Shown here: positions 21,067 to 31,690 of the stretch, in pieces | How the letters are laid out: each line of letters opens with the position of its first letter | Numbering within the stretch: the stretch's first letter is position 1 | Origin: Achatina immaculata | Lineage: Eukaryota; Mollusca; Gastropoda; Stylommatophora; Achatinidae | DNA: 64,000 nt | Assembly: GCA_009760885.1 (NCBI GenBank) | Contig: CM019700.1 | Span: 2,161,405 to 2,225,404, forward strand | Reading direction: 5' to 3' | Program-made: the position numbers and the translations under genes | The notes under the pieces: generated by a model | Seen by the model: only the letters and a program-made list of their open reading frames with translations | Told to the model about the DNA's origin: nothing | The model's database searches: none

Positions 21067-22924
21067 ATGACAGACGACATCTTAGGACTGATGGACAAGA
21101 GGAGGAGGAGTAAAAACAAATACAGCAAGATAAATAAAAAAATAAGACGCAAATGCAGAGAAGCAAAAGAAGTGTGGTTAAATGAACAGTGCAGACAGAT
21201 AGAGGACACTCATAATAAAGACAGCAAAAACATGCATAAACGAATTAATGAACTCACAGGCAGGAAAACAAAATATACCACAGGATGCCTGAAATCGAAA
21301 GAAGGTAAAATGTTAATGGGAAAAGAAGACATTGTGGACAGGTGGACAGAGTATATCGGTGAGCTATATAGAGGAGAAAGACCAGAATTAATACCAGATA
21401 CTGAAAACTGTGATGGACTACCAATACTTGAAGATGAAATCATAGATGCTATCAAACACATGAAGAAAGGAAAAGCGACTGGGCCTGATAATATAACAAT
21501 AGAAGAAATAGAGGCACTAGAGGAGACAGGAATAAAAATAATAACCAAGTTACTGAATGATATTTACAACAGTGGTTATATTCCCAGTGACCTGCTTAAA
21601 TCCACGTTTATAGCACTACCAAAGAAACCAGGTGCAAAGGAATGTGACGACCACCGGACTATCAGCCTCTCATGTCACATAACGAAGCTACTTCTGAGAA
21701 TCATTATGAGAAGAACAAGGAAAAAGATAAAAATGGAAATAGCAGATGAACAGTTTGGATTTGTTGGTTGGAAAGGGAACACACAATGCCATTTACGCTT
21801 TACTAACACTAACAGAAAGAGCTTTAGAAGTACAGAAAGATCTCTACTTATGCTTCATTGATTACACCAAGGCATTTGACAAGATGAAATATAGTGAAAT
21901 TATTAAAATGCTTGAAGACATCAATATAGACGGCAAAGACTTGAGGATTGTAAAACATCTATACTGGCAGCAAGAAGCAGCAGTTCGAGTTGAAAATGGA
22001 ATTGGAAAATGGCAACCTATAAAACAAGGGGTGCGACAAGGATGTGTACTATCTCCAGACCTTTTTTCTCTGTACAGTGAGAATATTCTAAGAACAATCA
22101 TCACAGAACCAGGCATAAAAATTGGAGGATACAATATTAACAACCTTCGGTATGCTGACGACACAGTACTGATAGCTGAGAACCAACAAGACCTGCAAAA
22201 TCTCTTGGATAAAGTCGCCAAAGAAAGTGAACAGAAAGGCCTTACTTTGAACATCAAAAAGACAGAGACTATGGTTATATCTAAGAAACAGAATCCACCA
22301 GCATGCAGTATTCAATTAAACGGAACCATTCTAAAGCAGGTGCAGAAATTCAAATACCTTGGAGCAGTAATAACTTCAGATGGGAAATGCAAAACAGAAA
22401 TTAGGAACAGAATAGGCCAAGCAAAAACTGCATTTCAGAGAATGAGAAACATATTAGCTAACACATCGTTATCAATGAATGTTAGAAAACGAGTCCTAAA
22501 ATGCTATATTGAACCTATCTTGTTATATGGAAGTGAATCATGGACAATAGGCAAGTCTGCACAAAAATCATTGGAAGCAGCAGAAATGTGGTTTATTAGA
22601 AGAATGTTGCGAATCCCCTGGACAGCAAAAATAACTAATGAAGAATGTATGAGAAGAGCTGGAGAGACAAAATACCTTGTCAAAAAGATAAGAGAGAGAC
22701 AATGTACTTTCATAGGACATGCAGTGAGAAGAGGGAGCATTGAAAATATTATAACAACAGGAAAAATAGAAGGAAGAAGATCAAGAGGAAGACCAAGAGA
22801 AATGATACTGGACAGTCTGACGGGATGGTGTGAGAGGAGATCACCAACTGAACTGATGGCCTGCATGAAGGATCGGGTACTCTGGAGAAGCATAATAGCC
22901 AACGCCAGTCGGCACGGCACCTGA
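21067..22924 (+). pseudogene. Linker and reverse transcriptase part of RTE element B
   Basis: Two overlapping open stretches (21067-21861 and 21746-22924) are one ancestral reading broken by a frameshift near 21770. The first has the linker ('EDIVDRWTEYIGELYRGE') and the RT start ('IKHMKKGKATGPDNI', 'FIALPKKPGAKECDDHRTIS'). The second has motif A FIDYTKAFD (37-45), motif B GVRQGCVLSP (95-104), catalytic YADDTV (136-141), 'KFKYLGAVITSDGK', and a C-terminus with RSRGRPREM ending in RHGT at 22924. Confidence 0.92.
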
Positions 22925-22935
22925 TGATGATGATG

Positions 22936-22946
22936 ATATAGTCTGC
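22936..22946 (+). repeat. TSD of element B, right copy
   Basis: ATATAGTCTGC, identical to 19861-19871. Confidence 0.92.
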
Positions 22947-23827
22947 AGCACTGCAAAAGCTTGGTTTGCTCTAGTAAGTCTACTGTTGATGTCCTCTGTG
23001 CTGTCTCCATTTTCTACTACTCTGCTGCCAAGGTATACAAATTCGTTGACCTCCTCCACTAACTTGCTATCTACTCTGAGTACATTTCTGTTGTTCACAT
23101 TTTGCTTCATTAACTTTGTCTTTCCTACGTTGATCTTTAGTCCTATGTTGTTTGCATTCTGAGTTAGCTTGTTTATTTTATCTTGCATATCTTTGTGACT
23201 GCTTGATAATAGACAAATGTCGTCCGCAAAGTCAAGGTCCTCCAGCACTGTGTCAAGGGTCCATTGTAATCCTCTGCGTTTGTCTGATGTTGCCTCCTTC
23301 ATTAACCAGTCTACTGCCAAGATAAATAATGTTGGTGATAGTACACATCCCTTTTTCACTCCTGTTTGTACCCTAAAGCTGTTGGAGGTATGTTCTCCAC
23401 AGATCACTTTGCACTGAAAACCCTCATATAGGGCTTTGATTACATTGACTATCTTGTGCGGGAGGCCATGCCATCTTAGGATTTTCCACAGTGCATCTCT
23501 GTTGACACTGTCAAAGGCTTTCTCAAAATCTATGAATAATGCATATGTTGTGCTATGCCACTCATTTGCCTGTTCTAATATTTGTCTAAGTACAAATATG
23601 TGGTCTATGCATGATCTTCCTTTCCTAAATCCTGCCTGTTCTTTCCGAAGTTTTCCTCAAGTGTTGGTACAATTCTGTTGATGATTATTCTGCAAAATAC
23701 TTTACTGGTGAGTGGCAGTAGGGTAATGCCTCTCCAGTTCCCGCAATCTCTGAGGTCACCCTTCTTTGGTAGTTTTACTATAAGCCCAGTTTTCCACTCC
23801 TCTGTGGCTTTTTCTAGATCCCAAATT

Positions 23828-23838
23828 AGTGATAAACA
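23828..23838 (+). repeat. TSD of family C insertion, right copy
   Basis: AGTGATAAACA, identical to 19362-19372. It lies where the RT homology of family C stops. Confidence 0.85.
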
Positions 23839-23915
23839 CTAATGGTAATAAACCTTGACAATAATGATTAAAATACGCAGCTCATGAACAATGTAAGGTT
23901 ATCGTTTTTAAAATA

Positions 23916-25126
23916 CAGGGTTATTCATAATTATGCGAAACAAAAAAAAATTCACAATAAATAAACTACGTAATGTTTACAAAATTTTTTTAGACTGAAT
24001 TACAGATAATCTCTAAATTAAAAAAAAAATATATTTCACAGCTGGTCAATGTGTCCGCCTTTGGTTATGTGGCAGACATTTGTATGATGATCTATTTCAT
24101 CCCACACGCTGGTCAGTATGTCAAGGTCGACCAGAACCACAGCAGCGGTCATACGGTTGCCAAGATTTGTCGGGGGGGGGGGGGTGCTGGCACAAAGACG
24201 TCGTCCTTCACAACCCCCCTCACACACAAGAAAAAGTCGCCAGGGGTTAACTCACGAGACTGGGGTAGCCACCCCATTGACACGTCGTCTTGTCGTCCTC
24301 AGTCCCCTATCGATCTTTGTGGCAAAATTTTGACTGAGATACCCTGGCACGTCTTAGTGAGCCGGACAGCCGTCTTGCTGAACGATGTAGCCATAACTGT
24401 CTTCATTCAATGGGGGCATCAGCCAGTTTTCCTACATGTCCAAGTAAATCATCCCAGCGATGGTGGGCTCTTCAAAGAAAAATGGTCCATACACCTTCTC
24501 TTTCAAAACAGTGCAGAAGACATTCACCGTAGGCGAGTCTCGCACATGTTCTGCGACTACGCAGGGATTTTCGGTCCCCCAGATGCGCACAGTGCGCACA
24601 TTCACCTTCCCAGACACACGGAAACTAGCTTCGTCGCTAAAGAAGAGCGAGCCTGCCAAGCCGACAATTTCAAAACTCTTTTGCATGTTAATGCAGGAAT
24701 TCAGGCACACATCTCTGGCAGTTTCGTTGAGACACTGACGCAGCTGAAGCTTGTAAGACTTACATTTTATTCTCTTGCAGAGAATTCACAAATTCTGTTG
24801 ATTGCGAGACTCCTAGCTGTAAACTTGTACGTGTAGTGGACTTACTGGCAAGCTTCTCTAACACAGTTTCTTCGCTTGGTCCTGGACGTCCCTGCAGAGG
24901 GGCTGTGCACAGACAGCCTTCATCCCAGAATTTCGCAAACCACTTGATGAAAACCGCCTTCTGGAATTCCGCTCAAAATCGTCGCTGCACAGTCACAACG
25001 GACGAGATCCTTGCGTATTCCAAAACACAAATGTTTACTGAACGCCATATTTGCTACTGCTGCCTCCTAGCGGCAAACCACGGGAGCTCCCCGCGCGGGC
25101 TTTATTAAAAAAAAATTCTTGAAGCA

Positions 25127-25161
<35 letters not shown>

Positions 25162-25244
25162 TGGCATAAGAATAATCATGATCTGTTACGTAGTTTCTTC
25201 GTTGCGAAGTTTTGAAATGTTTCACAGAGCTATGAATAACCCTG
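23916..25244 (-). mobile_element. Mariner-like DNA transposon (about 1.33 kb)
   Basis: Terminal inverted repeats of about 60 bp: the left end CAGGGTTATTCATA (23916 on) is mirrored by TATGAATAACCCTG at 25231-25244, and both ends share AAACTACGTAA about 45 bp in. TA precedes the left end. The right flank reads CATA, so that TA is degraded. A broken transposase lies on the minus strand between them. The size and layout are those of an IS630-Tc1-mariner element. A CT microsatellite (25129-25161) sits near the right end. Confidence 0.85.
24039..25080 (-). pseudogene. Mariner-like transposase (decayed)
   Basis: Minus-strand pieces in several frames. Best preserved is 24432-24710: 'FSDEASFRVSG' (first catalytic Asp), 'VRIWGTENP', 'HVRDSPTVNVFC', 'GPFFFEEPTIAG'. 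Downstream are 'VQQDGCPAH' (second Asp region), a degraded 'LTPGDFFLV', 'NLGNRMTAAV', 'ILTSVWDEID' and 'NVCHITKGGHIDQL' as the C-terminus near 24039. This is the family whose proteins end in GAHIEHL. Frameshifts and stops throughout; inactive. Confidence 0.85.
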
Positions 25245-25247
25245 CAT
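25236..25247 (+). repeat. TSD of family C copy 2, left
   Basis: ATAACCCTGCAT, repeated at 25712-25723. It overlaps the terminal bases of the mariner-like element. Confidence 0.88.
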
Positions 25248-25711
25248 CTCTCTGAACCTTAAGTGCCCAGGGCACATGGGGCTTCCGCAAGGGTTTTCCA
25301 CAAATGCCTGTCTTTCGCCTTTTTTTCTGCTCTTGCCCAGGTGAGCCCTCTATTGCTCAACATCCTTTCTGTTGTTCTTCTCCATGTCTCTTTTAGTCTA
25401 CCCTTACTTCTGCTCCCCTGTGGTATCCATCTTAGTGCTATTTTTGGTAGTGAGTTGTCAGTCATTCGGAGCACATGTCCCAACCATCGCCAGCGTCTTT
25501 CCTCAATAATTGTTGTCAGTGGTTTCATCTGCATTTCTGCCAATAAGATGTTATTTCTTATGGTGTTTGGCCAAAATATTTTTTTAATTCTACGTAAACA
25601 TTTAGTCTGGAAAGAATTCAACTTGTTTTCTATGGTTTTGGTGATTTTCCAGCATTCACTTCCATAGAGTAGTACACTTAGAACATTACTCTTAAATATC
25701 CTGATTTTCAT
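25248..25711 (-). mobile_element. RTE-like retrotransposon family C, 3' end (copy 2)
   Basis: 464 bp, 5'-truncated, with a 12-bp TSD (25236-25247 and 25712-25723). It encodes an uninterrupted RT C-terminus of about 150 codons on the minus strand: 'KIRIFKSNVLSVLLYGSECW', 'KCLRRIKKIFWP', 'RRWRWLGHVLRM', 'KGRLKETWRRTTERML', ending 'EAPCALGT'. Very close to 19393-19860. It landed in the extreme right end of the mariner-like element and so postdates it. Confidence 0.93.
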
Positions 25712-25723
25712 ATAACCCTGCAT
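25712..25723 (+). repeat. TSD of family C copy 2, right
   Basis: ATAACCCTGCAT, identical to 25236-25247. Confidence 0.88.
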
Positions 25724-26004
25724 AATCTGTGATAAATTTGTTAACTTACTGAATAGTTTTATTTTGAAGCTGTAGCCATAATTTCTGTCCAGAGAGTAGC
25801 GTTTAACTAGTAACCTTCACCAAGTCCCAAGTTAGGTTGTCGAATTGATACTGCATTTATAATCGAAAATATGGGTTTTTAGTTCGTTTTTTCGTCCTCA
25901 AAATCTTCATGAACACATTATAGTTGCGTAGCATACGCCAGTGCGTCTTATACTCCAATGCGTTTTATAATGTGGGACATACAAATATATCAGAAGTGTG
26001 CCAT
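25724..26004. other. Unassigned spacer
   Basis: No gene or repeat recognised. Confidence 0.4.
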
Positions 26005-26262
26005 ACTGATAGGCGCAGGTGGTAATCTCTCTCCATCTCGCTCGATCTTCCGTGTCCCGAATCAATTCAGTTGTTGTTTTCACACCAAACCAGGTAGACC
26101 GGCCATTTAGATATGTCTGTCTTCTTCACCCTCTCTGTCCTTTGCTATTTACCTTTCCGGTCAGGACCAGGTTTTCGAGACTTTCATGTCTGCTGATGTG
26201 TCCGAGAAACTTTGATTGTCTTTGTCTTGTGTATAGCACCAATCTGGAATATTCTTCAGCCT
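26005..26262 (-). mobile_element. RTE-like retrotransposon family J, 3' end
   Basis: Minus strand reads 'KFLGHISRHESLENLVLTGK', 'KGQRGRRRQTYLNG', then 'TELIRDTEDRARWREITTCA', the standard end of an RTE-type RT ORF (GHxxRHxxLE...GxRxRGRxR...DR..WR). About 80 codons, one open frame, not otherwise seen in this window. Confidence 0.78.
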
Positions 26263-26865
26263 GCTGTAGTACATATATATATATATATATAAGCGATACA
26301 CTATACTTTTTATCATACAGTGATTTCCATGCATCTACTGTACTTTGGAGTCTCCTGTTCCACTAGCGCATACACATGCGACTACATCTACATAAATGTC
26401 TCAGCTACTCATTATTTTTATTCAAGCGGCCAGTTTCCCAATGACAGCTCACTATCGATCGCACTACTCGGCATCCTTCACGGTATAGAATCCACCAACA
26501 ATGCTATTTTTGTGTCATTCAAAGACTGTGTCAATCACGTTTTTTTTTTTGTCGCTTCACTACCGCTTGTCACTGCCCAGATTGCACCTGAAAACTAGGA
26601 GACGCGTGTTTCTATTGTTAGCGTGGGTGTCATACAAACTATATCATAAGTTATTATTCTTCTAATGTGTTCATCTTTCAAAAGAACATTACTTGGCCTA
26701 GATACTGTATTTATATTTAGATTCTAAGGCTAATTAAATTTATCAGATATTCCAGTTCGGGCACTCCTCTGGAACACGTAGCTCATGTTTGCTGAGGACA
26801 GCTACAGGTCGAAAAATAGTTACTTGTACTTTAACATTCGCTTCAGAAGGTAAAGATGTTGTTTC
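26263..26865. other. Unassigned, with (TA)n at 26272-26292
   Basis: No gene recognised. A short TA run and unique-looking sequence. Confidence 0.4.
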
Positions 26866-27560
26866 GATGTTGCAGCCAGCGAACCGTAGGTGACTGCTTG
26901 TGTCAGGGTTGGCGAACCATAGACGATCAAAACACTGACATATATCTGTTCGTTGGCGGAAGGCAATGGAGGGACAGGTTGGACCCTGTAATCACTTACT
27001 ATGGAGTTTGGATCTAATAGGGAAAACAGCTCCGAGGGCCTCCTTCAGTAGGCCATGCCCCAAGGTACAACCCCTGCTCCCCTTTCCCCTCTCGGCGAGT
27101 CTGCTTTGGTGCCCCAGTAACAGACCTAGCTTGGCTTATCAGGGAAGGAAGTGCTATAGTCCCAATGGCGATGGGGTCTGCTAAAGATGCACTGCACGTT
27201 AACCTGCTTATTTAGCTTCACCGAGTGCCTCAATGAGGGCTTCGCTGAGTGCCTCAGTAAGGGTTTCACTGAGTGGCTCACTGAGGGCTTCACCGAGGGC
27301 CTCACTGAGGACTTCACTAAGTGCTTCAATGAGGGCTTCACTGAGTGCTTCACTGAGGTGGTCTTCTCTGAGGGCTTCACTGAGTGCTTCACTGAGGTCT
27401 TCTCTGAGGGCTTCACTGAGGGCCTCACTGAGGGCCTCACTGAGGGCCTGAAAATATAGCCGCAACAAATCTCTGCTTATTCGTTACAGCTCTGTGCTTT
27501 AACATTCCCACCACATCGGCTGCAAAGAACATCTGCTACCAGCTCCAGGTAGCAGAGCAA
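26866..27560 (-). mobile_element. Family H (copy 3) with an internal array
   Basis: Minus-strand copy. It matches 40268-40607 on both sides of the 12-bp array at 27205-27452: GTCTGCTAAAGATGCACTG on one side and CATCGGCTGCAAAGAACATC on the other. The part near 26900-27000 is diverged. Confidence 0.72.
27205..27452. repeat. 12/24-bp minisatellite (CTTCACTGAGGG type) inside family H
   Basis: About 20 units of 12 bp, often paired as 24 bp (CTTCACTGAGTG / CCTCACTGAGGG). It replaces the short family H segment TGTACTCTGGGACTGAAA of copy 4, which is similar to the unit. Overlapping ORFs in several frames are by-products. Confidence 0.9.
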
Positions 27561-27814
27561 GAAAATATAATAGTTTCATTTTTAAGCTCCATCTCTGCTA
27601 CGCCTATGCCATTCCAATGCTACTGATCTGATCACACAGGAAACCCAAACGTGAATGTCAGTGATGAATAAACAGGGAAACAAGATTGTTCAAAGAAGCA
27701 TCAGCTTTGGTTTCAGGGAAACAATTGGGCACACACGAGAAAGTGGGTAGGTAATTGCAACAGGGACAGACATAAAGGTTTCATGTTGGGTGTGAACAGT
27801 GCTCAGTAAGCGGT
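27561..27814. other. Unassigned spacer
   Basis: No gene or repeat recognised. Confidence 0.4.
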
Positions 27815-28248
27815 TGAAAACTTTAAAGTTCATTAGTTTAACTCAGGTGTGGGAAATCTTAAAGTTCATTAGTTTAACTCAGGTGTGGCAAATCTTAAAG
27901 TTCATTAGTTTAACTCAGGTGTGGGAAATCTTAAAGTTCATTAGTTTAACTCAGGTGTGGCAAATCTTAAAGTTCATTAGTTTAACTCAGGTGTGACAAA
28001 TCTTAAAGCTCCTTTGGTTAACTCAGGTGTGACAAACCTTAAAGTTCATTAGTTTAACTCAGATGTAGCAAATCTTAGAGTTCATTAGTTTAACTCAGGT
28101 GGCAAACCTTAAAATTAATAAGTTTAACTCGGGTGTGGCAAACCAAAAAGTTCATTAGTTTAATTCGGTTATGGCAAACCTTAAAGTTCATTAGTTTAAT
28201 TCAAGTGTGACAAACCTTAAAGTTCATTATCTTAGGTATGTCAAACCT
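27815..28248. repeat. 36-bp minisatellite
   Basis: About 12 units of AAAGTTCATTAGTTTAACTC plus AGGTGTGGSAAATCTT. Regular over the first five units, increasingly diverged to the right. Confidence 0.92.
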
Positions 28249-28646
28249 TTTTCAGAGTGCAGTTTTGTCAAAACTGATTAATTAATTTGGTTTGGTTTTT
28301 TTTTAAAGTAATTTTGACGTCTGTGTGTCCCGATGTTGAAGATCAGTAATCAAGTGAGCTGAGCTTTAATTATAATATTTGATTGTAGATTATATTACGG
28401 ACATCATTTTCACTTCTGTAAGCAGTTTGTTTTTCCACTTATGTATGACCTTTATCAGCATATCACCATCATCATCATCATCATCATCATCGTCTTTTTC
28501 TTTTGCTCTCAGATATTCTTACCTATCAGAATTGTAAACAGACACATAAAGGCCTTTGTTGTTGTTGCTGCTGCTGTTGTTGCCACAGATGGTTAAATGT
28601 GTGTACTGAAAATCATATTTCATACACAAAATACGCCGTGTAGCTT
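28249..28646. other. Unassigned, with (CAT)n at 28465-28491
   Basis: No gene recognised. A CAT trinucleotide run and a TTG/CTG-rich stretch at 28557-28582. Confidence 0.45.
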
Positions 28647-28660
28647 CAGCTACAAATCTG
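28647..28660 (+). repeat. TSD of PLE insertion, left
   Basis: CAGCTACAAATCTG, repeated exactly at 29191-29204. Confidence 0.88.
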
Positions 28661-28785
28661 TAACACAATAATTAGTGTATAAGTATATAACTATACACGA
28701 AGCACTGCAGTAAAGCTGTGATACTAGAATGTATAAAACAGGAAAAATAGGAGCAGCTTTATTACTTACGATTACAAAGTTGTGA

Positions 28786-28810
28786 CGTTTCAGCGTGAGC
28801 CTTAATCATA
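28786..28810 (-). other. Hammerhead-like motif, left arm
   Basis: Minus strand TGATTAAGG, CTCAC, GCTGAAACGT. Same core as 3725-3750, with one stem II mismatch (GCT for GCC). Confidence 0.38.
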
Positions 28811-29105
28811 CAAAAACATACAGGACGAAGAAGTAGAGAGAGGAGATAAAGTATGGATTCACTTGAATGCTATTTTAAAAAATTTAAAAAAAAAATAAAT
28901 AAACAAATAAATAAATAAATAAAAATTAAAAAAATTACTCTTTAGAAAAATTTTTTTTTATTATTTTTATTTATTTATTTATTTGTTTATTTATTATTAT
29001 TAATTATTATTATTATTATTATTTTTTAAAAATTATTTTAAATAGCATTCATGTGAATCCATAATTTATCTCCTCTCTCTACTTCTTCGTCCTGTATGTT
29101 TTCGT

Positions 29106-29131
29106 ATGATTAAGGCTCACGCTGAAACGTC
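29106..29131 (+). other. Hammerhead-like motif, right arm
   Basis: Plus-strand twin of the left-arm motif, with the same bases in the core. Confidence 0.38.
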
Positions 29132-29190
29132 ACAACTTTGTAATCGTTAAGTAATAAAGCTGCTCCTACTTTTTCCTGTTTTATACATTC

Positions 29191-29204
29191 CAGCTACAAA
29201 TCTG
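29191..29204 (+). repeat. TSD of PLE insertion, right
   Basis: CAGCTACAAATCTG, identical to 28647-28660. Confidence 0.88.
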
Positions 29205-30085
29205 ATTTTAAAAAAAATCATATTCTCTGTTTAACACGAACAAACAAAAGGCTCGCTGACGTTAAGGCTTTTGTATTATGGGCGACAGGCACATTATTTC
29301 AGCGGTTCTCAACATTCCTTCCTAGCCTTCTTTACACAAATCTAGGGCATAGGCCATCAACAAGGGTACTCCATTTATTTCTGTAATGGACTGTCTATTC
29401 TACCATTGTCCAGGTGAAACGGGATCTTTCTGATCTCTGCTGCAAGACTCCTTGTAGCAGTATATTAGAAGTGGGCAGTTAGCGTAATTTTTGTTTGAAA
29501 GGGAGAAACCAAGTACAGAGTGATCGGGAAACCCGATCCTCTGGTTGTCGCTCGGATAGAAAAAATAAAGGCACCGTGCGGCGCTTGAACAGACAGGAAA
29601 AAAAAGGAAAGAAAGCAGACGACAAGGACTAGGAGACGACAAGACGAAAGACAAATGACGATTAGGACTTAGGGTCTAGAGAGAGTTGAAATTTGTATTT
29701 CGGTTAGGAAGCTGTAGTTAGTTAGTCTATGAAATGAGTAACTAGTTTGTATTAGCTCATTAGAATAGAATATAGCAAGAGATTCCCTTGGCGTTGAAGT
29801 CTTAGGACATTAGTAGACGCCTGGAACTTGTTCTATGTGGTTGCCTTAAGGTTTACGTCCTGAATGTGTTTCCTTGGAATGGTTCGTGCCACTGTCACAT
29901 TATCACATCGTCTCATCGTCATCCAGTGTACCATTAGAAATCATTATAACTTTTAAGGCCGTTTCTGTGCTGCTATTTTACCACTGAGAGGAAGTGCGAA
30001 CCTAGGCAAAATTCGTCCGCAGACGTAGAGTATGCAGACAACAAGGAGAGTACCACGCAAAACTCCATCACCATCATCAAAGTCA
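29205..30085. other. Unassigned, no gene recognised
   Basis: About 880 bp without a recognised family. The ORF at 29400-29654 (-) has no signature I know. Positions 29860-30060 contain short ATC-type motifs only. Confidence 0.4.
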
Positions 30086-30430
30086 TTATACTTTGATAGC
30101 TGTTTCTAGCCAGCTCAGTGGAGCCCGTCGTATGGGTACATGCAGCAACAAGTGAATTAAGAATACAGCTTCATCATGTAGAGCGATAATCGGCCACATG
30201 TTGGTGCCGCTATATACTTGGCCAGGTCTTATTTGTTTCCTCTTTCCCTTGGGATTCCAAGTGAGAGCTTGGCTGGTCATGTCTATGGTAGGCTTTAGAA
30301 TTATATGTCTTATCTATCTTCAGCGTCTTTTCATTATCATTTCTTTCACTGTGGGTTGGCTCGTTTTCTGCCACATCTCTTCATTAATCTGAAGATTCTT
30401 CATTAGGCATGTGCTAACATAAGTCTGCAG
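30086..30430 (-). mobile_element. Non-LTR retrotransposon family K, RT C-terminal fragment
   Basis: Minus strand shows 'INEEMWQKTSQ', 'MIMKRR', a degraded 'WxWIGHxLRKP', then 'MTSQALTWNPKGKRKQIRPG', matching the RQALxWNPQGKRKRGRP block that ends many RT ORFs. Stops and a diverged tail; inactive. Confidence 0.68.
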
Positions 30431-31135
<705 letters not shown>

Positions 31136-31447
31136 GACTTTCTTATCTGCTTTTTTTCTGTGTAGTCGCCGCTTTGCCAGTCCTTTTTTGCCGCTGGTAT
31201 TTGCAGTTTTGTCGCTTTGTCTGCCTGTTGCTTGCTTATCTGTCTGTCCGCCACTTTTTCTGTCTTGCTTTTTAGGGCAAGAATCATAACAATACTTTAT
31301 CCACATTATAACATAAATGTTCCCTGGGTCTTAATTTAATTTAATTTTATATTATCTACGACCTCATTTTCAAAACTAATCATTTATTGCCGGACCAAAG
31401 AACTGAGCCAACTGTGGAATTATGATCTGTCTAAAAATGAATAAGTG
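31136..31447. other. Unassigned spacer
   Basis: No gene recognised. Confidence 0.4.
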
Positions 31448-31690
31448 GGATATCAGTCAGTCAGTCAGTCAGTCAGTCAGTCATTTGCACGTCCCTTGCG
31501 GAACTTTGCCTCCCTAACAGCTCTCATGTAGAGCTCTCGGTTGTAAGCAAGATTCCCTAGTGCTGATGCTTCCATTTGCAGATCATCAACGATGTTTCGC
31601 AGCCATCGTCGCCTCGGTCTTCCTTTCTTTCTTGTATCCCATTATGTACCCTTCCAAGAAGGTCTTATCTTAATTCTCAGGACGTTTATG
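31448..31690 (-). mobile_element. RTE-like retrotransposon family A, 3' end (copy 4)
   Basis: Short 5'-truncated copy. It begins with a CAGT-type tail at 31454-31482 (minus-strand ACTG repeats) and then carries the family A 3' UTR and the last ~60 codons of the RT. Confidence 0.82.

Larger units (their letters stand above)
19872..22935 (+). mobile_element. Near full-length RTE element B (3,064 bp)
   Basis: Bounded by an 11-bp TSD. It carries a short 5' UTR (19872-19970, with GGCAACGGGAAACCACTG), an APE-type endonuclease, a linker, an RT and a TGA-repeat 3' tail (22922-22935). Endonuclease and RT in one ORF of about 1,000 codons, length near 3.1-3.3 kb and a short repeat tail are typical of the RTE clade. 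The endonuclease resembles proteins often labelled 'craniofacial development protein 2-like', a bovine gene name that itself derives from an RTE. Two frameshifts (near 21040 and 21770) disable it, but decay is light, so it is the youngest RTE copy here. Confidence 0.93.
19373..23827 (-). mobile_element. RTE-like retrotransposon family C (copy 1), split by element B
   Basis: Minus strand. The right part (22947-23827) encodes RT: 'EEWKTGLIVKLPKKGDLRDC', 'NWRGITLLPLTSKVF', 'GFRKGRSCIDHIF', motif A 'ALFIDFEKAFDSV', motif B 'GVKKGCVLSP' and catalytic 'DFADDICLL'. The left part (19373-19860) encodes the C-terminus ('IRIFKSNVLS', then the end seen intact at 25259-25723) and a GA-type tail at 19374-19391. 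Joining across element B restores a continuous reading. The copy is 5'-truncated upstream of the RT, with an 11-bp TSD. Confidence 0.9.
28661..29190. mobile_element. Penelope-like element insertion in head-to-head inverted form
   Basis: 530 bp between 14-bp direct repeats. The left arm (about 28729-28960) is the PLE 3' UTR on the minus strand and the right arm (about 28960-29190) the same sequence on the plus strand, so the insert is a near-perfect palindrome with an AT-rich centre. The first 68 bp (28661-28728) match, in reverse, the sequence after the PLE terminus at 55490-55560. Both arms carry the hammerhead-like motif (28786-28810 and 29106-29131). No coding sequence. PLEs are known to insert with inverted partial copies. 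Confidence 0.88.
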
